Assembly (NCBI GenBank): GCA_965204835.1
Contig: OZ242017.1
Location: 1,674,001-1,738,000 of the forward strand
Origin: VXMT01 sp965204835
Lineage (GTDB): Bacteria > Chloroflexota > Dehalococcoidia > UBA2979
DNA: 64,000 nt
Direction of reading: 5' to 3'
In this document: piece after piece, positions 60,997-64,000 of the stretch
Layout of the letters: each line of letters starts with the position of its first letter
Position numbering within the stretch: position 1 is the first letter of the stretch
Notes under the pieces: model-generated
Seen by the model: the letters and a program-made list of their open reading frames with translations, nothing else
What the model was told of the DNA's origin: nothing
Databases searched by the model: none
Program-made: the position numbers and the translations under genes

Positions 60997-62283
60997 ATGG
61001 ATGAAACGCGATCAGCGTCAATAACCGCTAACGTGACTACTCCGCCTACCCTTCCGTCGTTCACCGCCGCGCTCTCCGCGCCCGCCCGCGGATTGCTCGA
61101 CGCCGCCCGATCCGCGGCCGACCAGGCCGGCGTGGAGCTCTGGGTGGTCGGCGGGGCGCTGCGCGACTGCGCGGCCGGCCGGCCCCCGGGCGACCTGGAC
61201 CTCGCCGTCGCCTCGGACGACCCCGCGAGGGCGGAGCGCCTCGCACGTTCGGTCGCCGACCGGTGCGGCGGGGGCGAGGTGACGCACGAGCCACGCTTCG
61301 GCACCGCGTCCGCAACCGTCGACGCGGCACGCGTAGAGATCGCCACGCTCCGCACCGAGCGCTACGCACGGCCCGGGGCCCTGCCCGAGGTACGCCTCGG
61401 CGCGTCGATCGAGGAAGACCTGGCGCGACGCGACTTCACGGTGAATGCCCTCGCGCTCTCCGTCGCGGGTCCGCACCGCGGCGCGTTGCTGGACCCCCTC
61501 GGCGGCCTCGACGACCTCGCCGCCCGGCGGCTGCGCGCGCTGCACGAGCGCTCGTACAGCGACGACGCGACGCGGCTGTGGCGCGGGGCGCGCTACGCCG
61601 CCGCGCTCGACCTCCGCCCGGAGCGCGCGACGGCACGGTGGATCCTCGATGGTCATCGCTGGCTCGCGCAGATCTCGGGGGCGCGGCTCTGGACCGAGTT
61701 CGAGCGCACCGCGGCGCAACGGCGCGTGGCCCGCGGTGTCGGCCTGCTGGATGCGTGGGGCGTCCTGCGCGGCACGCACGAGGGGTGGACCGTGCCCGAC
61801 AGTGCGCGGAACGCGCTGCGGCACCGGCCAGGGCCGCATGCGCCGGAGCTGCTGCTCGCGGTGCTGCTCGCCGCCCTGCCCGCGCGCGACGCCATCGCCG
61901 AGCGCCTCACCGCGCCCCGCGCCGCGCGCGACGCCGTCGACGACGCCTCGCGGCTGCTGGCCGCCGCCGACGCGTCACCGGAAGCCCTCGAACGCCTCGA
62001 GGGCGCCGGGCCGAGCGCACGGCGGGCGGCGGCGTGGCTCGATCCGGCGCGGCAGCGGCTGTTGCAGCGCGCGCTCCGGCGGTGGGAGCGCACGCGCCCG
62101 CCGCTCGACGCCCGAGCGCTGGAGCGCCTGGGCGTGCGGCCCGGCCCGGAGATGGGCGTGTGGCTGCGGCGGTTGCGTCGGCAGCGCTACCTCGGCACCC
62201 TGAGCAGCGCCGCCGCCGCCCGAGGGCTCGTCCGCGCGGCACTCGCGCGCGATCGCGGCGACGGCCGCGGGGGAGCACCATGA
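60997..62283 (+). CDS. CCA tRNA nucleotidyltransferase / poly(A) polymerase family protein
   Basis: 428 residues from ATG 60997 (GTG 61033 is an alternative; neither has a clear ribosome site, and TATCCT at 60991 may be a -10). Class II nucleotidyltransferase fold: VVGGALRDCAAGRPPGDLDLAV with the GGxxRD and DxD metal motifs, then RRDFTVNALAL and DPLGGLDDLAARRLR and the RNA-binding head (YSDDATRLWRGARYAA). There is no HD phosphohydrolase domain. It adds or repairs the 3' CCA of tRNA, or adds A-tails. Divergent from rnc with under 100 bp between starts. Confidence 0.9.
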   Translation: MDETRSASITANVTTPPTLPSFTAALSAPARGLLDAARSAADQAGVELWVVGGALRDCAAGRPPGDLDLAVASDDPARAERLARSVADRCGGGEVTHEPRFGTASATVDAARVEIATLRTERYARPGALPEVRLGASIEEDLARRDFTVNALALSVAGPHRGALLDPLGGLDDLAARRLRALHERSYSDDATRLWRGARYAAALDLRPERATARWILDGHRWLAQISGARLWTEFERTAAQRRVARGVGLLDAWGVLRGTHEGWTVPDSARNALRHRPGPHAPELLLAVLLAALPARDAIAERLTAPRAARDAVDDASRLLAAADASPEALERLEGAGPSARRAAAWLDPARQRLLQRALRRWERTRPPLDARALERLGVRPGPEMGVWLRRLRRQRYLGTLSSAAAARGLVRAALARDRGDGRGGAP

Positions 62284-62336
62284 CCAAGCCTCGACCCCGG
62301 CGACGATGGCGCGTCCGCCGCGTGGAGCGGGACTGA
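62280..62336 (+). CDS. Possible 18-residue Arg-rich micropeptide
   Basis: ATG at 62280 overlaps the stop of the tRNA nucleotidyltransferase gene (ATGA). Encodes MTKPRPRRRWRVRRVERD and stops at 62334-62336, just before the next gene. The overlap geometry suggests coupled translation, but in GC-rich DNA Arg-rich short frames are common. Could be only a translational bridge. Confidence 0.2.
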   Translation: MTKPRPRRRWRVRRVERD

Positions 62337-62342
62337 CGGCCC

Positions 62343-62654
62343 GTGGCAGGTCGCGACCGCCGACGCCGCACGCAGCGCCGCGAGGTGCGCCGCGGGCAGT
62401 CGCTCCCCGCGCCGGTCGCGCGCGTGTTCCGCGGCATCCCGGTCACCCGGCTCGGGCTGCTCGTGTTGCTGCTCTTCGGGTTCTGGATCGGCCGCGTGGC
62501 GGCGATCGTCCCGGGCGACGGCGTCGAGATCGTCGTGGCGGCCATCAGCGCGGTCGCGCTGGCGCTGTGGTACCGCCGCCGCGCGCGCGAGTACATGCGT
62601 ATGCGCGCCGAGTCGAGGGAGCGCCGGGACGGCGCTCGCGACGGCGGAGGGTAA
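62343..62654 (+). CDS. Small membrane protein, unknown function
   Basis: 103 residues: strongly basic N-terminus, two membrane helices (LGLLVLLLFGFWIGRVAAIV and VEIVVAAISAVALALWY), basic tail. GTG 62343. Its TAA is three bases before the carbonic anhydrase GTG, so the two are probably coupled. No family recognised; it may help place the anhydrase near the membrane (inference from position only). Confidence 0.65.
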   Translation: MAGRDRRRRTQRREVRRGQSLPAPVARVFRGIPVTRLGLLVLLLFGFWIGRVAAIVPGDGVEIVVAAISAVALALWYRRRAREYMRMRAESRERRDGARDGGG

Positions 62655-62657
62655 GTC

Positions 62658-63323
62658 GTGAGTTGGAGCTACGAGGGCGCCACGGGACCGGAGCGCTGGG
62701 CGTCGCTGGCCGAGGCCTACGCCGACTGCGCCGGACGGCAGCAGTCGCCGATCGACATCGCGGGGCACGTCGAGGGCGACGCCGCACCCCTCGAGTTCTC
62801 GTACGCCACACCGGCCAGCGCCGCCCGCAACGACGGCGTGTTCGTGCACGTCGACTACCCCGAGGGCAACTCGCTGCTCCGCGAGGGGCGGACCTACGGA
62901 CTGCGCTCGATGCACATGCACGCGCCCTCGGAGCACACGATCGAGGGCGAGCAGTTCGCGGCCGAGCTGCACCTGGTCCACGCGGACGCGGACGGCAGCC
63001 TGGCCGTGGTCGGCCTGCTCTTTGCGCTCGGCGAGGCGAGCCCTGCCGTGCAGGCGCTCCTCGACGCGGCCCCGGCCGCAGGCGAGACCGTCGAGGACGG
63101 CGTGAGCGTCGAGCCCGGTGCGTACGTGCCGGACGACCCGGCCTGCTACCGCTACGACGGATCGCTGACCACGCCGCCGTGCAGCGAGGGCGTCGCGTGG
63201 CACGTCGTGCGCGAGGTGCGGACGATCTCGCGGCAGCAGGTCGACGCGCTGGTCACGAATGGTGGCGGCGCGACCAACCGCCCGGTCCAGCCCGTCCACG
63301 GCCGCGTGATCACACTCGCCTGA
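62658..63323 (+). CDS. Alpha-type carbonic anhydrase lacking a signal peptide
   Basis: 221 residues, alpha class: QQSPIDI near the N-terminus, zinc ligands His-x-His in MHMHAPSEHTIEG and the third His in AELHLVH, and the active-site SLTTPPCSEGVAWHV. It interconverts CO2 and bicarbonate. Bacterial alpha enzymes are usually exported; this one starts SWSYEGATGPERW with no signal peptide, so it is probably cytoplasmic. GTG 62658 has GGAGGGT. The preceding small membrane protein gene ends three bases earlier. Confidence 0.93.
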   Translation: MSWSYEGATGPERWASLAEAYADCAGRQQSPIDIAGHVEGDAAPLEFSYATPASAARNDGVFVHVDYPEGNSLLREGRTYGLRSMHMHAPSEHTIEGEQFAAELHLVHADADGSLAVVGLLFALGEASPAVQALLDAAPAAGETVEDGVSVEPGAYVPDDPACYRYDGSLTTPPCSEGVAWHVVREVRTISRQQVDALVTNGGGATNRPVQPVHGRVITLA

Positions 63324-63329
63324 GGGCCC

Positions 63330-63833
63330 TCACGACCGCCTCGGACGCCGACGGCGGCGACGCCGGGGCAACTCGAACCACGTAGCGCCGTCGCCGCGGT
63401 CGTCGCCTCGCAGCGGGACGTAGCCGACGCGCAGCCAGAAGTACATGCCGTGGCCGTTGCTCCGGGGCGCCGAGGCCTGGAACGCCCGCACGCCGTCACG
63501 GCGCAGGCGCCGCTCCGCGGCGAAGACCGCGCGGATGCCGAGGCTGCCACCTCGCCGCTCCGGCACGATCGCCACCCCGACGGTCGCCGTCCCCTCCGCC
63601 GGGTGGTCGCGCCGCACGGTCAGCAGCCCGGCGTGCTCGCCACCGGCGCGCACGAGGAAGCACTCGGTGCCGGGCGCAGGCTCAGGCAGCGGGCCGTCGT
63701 AGCGGCGTCCGACGCCGTCGCGCAGCGCCTGCTCGATGGCGGGGCACGCCGCGAGCGCGTCGTCGAGCGTCGTTGCGCGGAGCACCACGCCGAAGCCGCG
63801 CGCCCAGAGCGTGCCGATCGCGCGGTCAGGCAT
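63330..63833 (-). CDS. GNAT family N-acetyltransferase
   Basis: 167 residues. GNAT fold: VRAGGEHAGLLTVRRD, strand VGVAIVPERRGGSLGIRAV (acetyl-CoA loop, a variant of R/Q-x-x-G-x-G/A), and MYFWLRVGYVPL at the end, then an Arg-rich tail. Acetyl acceptor unknown. ATG 63833 overlaps the end of the upstream helicase gene by eight bases, indicating co-transcription. Convergent with the carbonic anhydrase gene (six bp apart). Confidence 0.82.
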   Translation of the reverse strand: MPDRAIGTLWARGFGVVLRATTLDDALAACPAIEQALRDGVGRRYDGPLPEPAPGTECFLVRAGGEHAGLLTVRRDHPAEGTATVGVAIVPERRGGSLGIRAVFAAERRLRRDGVRAFQASAPRSNGHGMYFWLRVGYVPLRGDDRGDGATWFELPRRRRRRRPRRS

Positions 63834-64000
63834 CGGCCGCGTCGAGCCAGTCGGCGATCGCGCCGCCCACCTCGCTGGTCGGCAGCACGAGCCGCTCGCA
63901 GTCCGGCAGGGCGTCGAGGAAGATCGAGCCGTAGTCGCGGCTGAGCACGCGGCGGTCGAGCAGGAGGAAGACGCCACGGTCCTCGGAGGACCGGATCAGG
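63826..64000 (-). CDS. DinG/XPD-like helicase, C-terminal fragment (runs off window)
   Basis: Only the last 57 or so codons are present, read from the window end to a TGA at 63826-63828. The reading LIRSSEDRGVFLLLDRR, then SRDYGSIFLDALP, matches the C-terminus of DinG-type 5'-3' DNA helicases (motif VI region: G-R-x-I-R-x-x-x-D-x-G). Start and ATPase motifs lie outside. It overlaps the GNAT start by eight bases. Assignment rests on this short stretch. Confidence 0.7.
   Translation of the reverse strand, partial: LIRSSEDRGVFLLLDRRVLSRDYGSIFLDALPDCERLVLPTSEVGGAIADWLDAADA

Noticed and set aside
1..64000. CRISPR arrays, rRNA or tRNA genes
   Set aside because: No regularly spaced direct repeats and no conserved rRNA or tRNA segments were noticed on reading; very divergent copies cannot be excluded without a covariance-model search.

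Overview
High-GC (clearly above 65%) bacterial chromosome, most likely Chloroflexota and probably class Dehalococcoidia. The lineage call is an inference. It rests on the adjacent DUF2298 protein and Agl23-like protein at 51163-55421, a pairing known mainly from Chloroflexi and archaea; on the rnc-smc-ftsY order; and on an accessory content of enoyl-CoA hydratases, OFA-type MFS transporters, a CoxL-type hydroxylase, and Pro/Thr-stalked RCC1-like and plant-type LRR surface proteins. No rRNA, tRNA, CRISPR array, transposase or phage gene was seen.

Layout. 1-2929: an SDR dehydrogenase, a Phd/VapC toxin-antitoxin pair and an MFS exporter. Three of these four genes carry single-base disruptions, six in all, every one equivalent to one extra base. 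3106-6630: catabolic genes on the minus strand (methyltransferase, luciferase-like oxidoreductase, two crotonase-family enzymes). 6714-11445: small and large membrane proteins of unknown role, an OFA-type MFS and an orphan antitoxin. 11597-17158: MFS, crotonase, an AbrB/VapC pair whose toxin has an inserted zinc-ribbon-like segment, and a nudC gene translationally coupled to another MFS. 17332-24465: VWA lipoprotein, divergent amidohydrolase, two crotonases, exonuclease III, a PuuD-like membrane protein and a cupredoxin lipoprotein. 24803-30394: orphan antitoxin, molybdenum hydroxylase large subunit, CocE-type hydrolase, crotonase. 30424-35690: RCC1-like repeat lipoprotein, VanW protein, ADP-forming acyl-CoA synthetase alpha-type protein, LppM-like lipoprotein. 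35702-42211: mutS-mutL, followed by an LRR gene lying between two copies of the mutL 3' end. 42338-46259: FdsB/FdsG (NuoF/NuoE-like) pair, a small unknown protein and a quinone oxidoreductase. 46405-48669: a LuxR-type HTH joined through one membrane helix and a Pro/Thr stalk to 14 RCC1-like repeats. 48659-60901: minus-strand array rnc-smc-ftsY-DUF2298-Agl23-flippase-FAD oxidoreductase. 60997-63323: plus-strand array cca, small membrane protein, alpha-carbonic anhydrase. 63330-64000: GNAT acetyltransferase and the 3' end of a DinG-like helicase, both minus strand.

How the genes fit together. The accessory genes suggest uptake (OFA-type MFS) and CoA-linked or flavin/molybdenum-dependent oxidation of organic acids or aromatics, with formate- or NADH-linked electron transfer (FdsGB). 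A second theme is repeat-rich cell-surface proteins. The most unusual item is the membrane-bound LuxR regulator whose outer part is paralogous to the separate lipoprotein at 30424: both have 14 repeats, each with a Cys pair, and nearly the same C-terminus. That suggests a surface sensing pair not matching any family I know.
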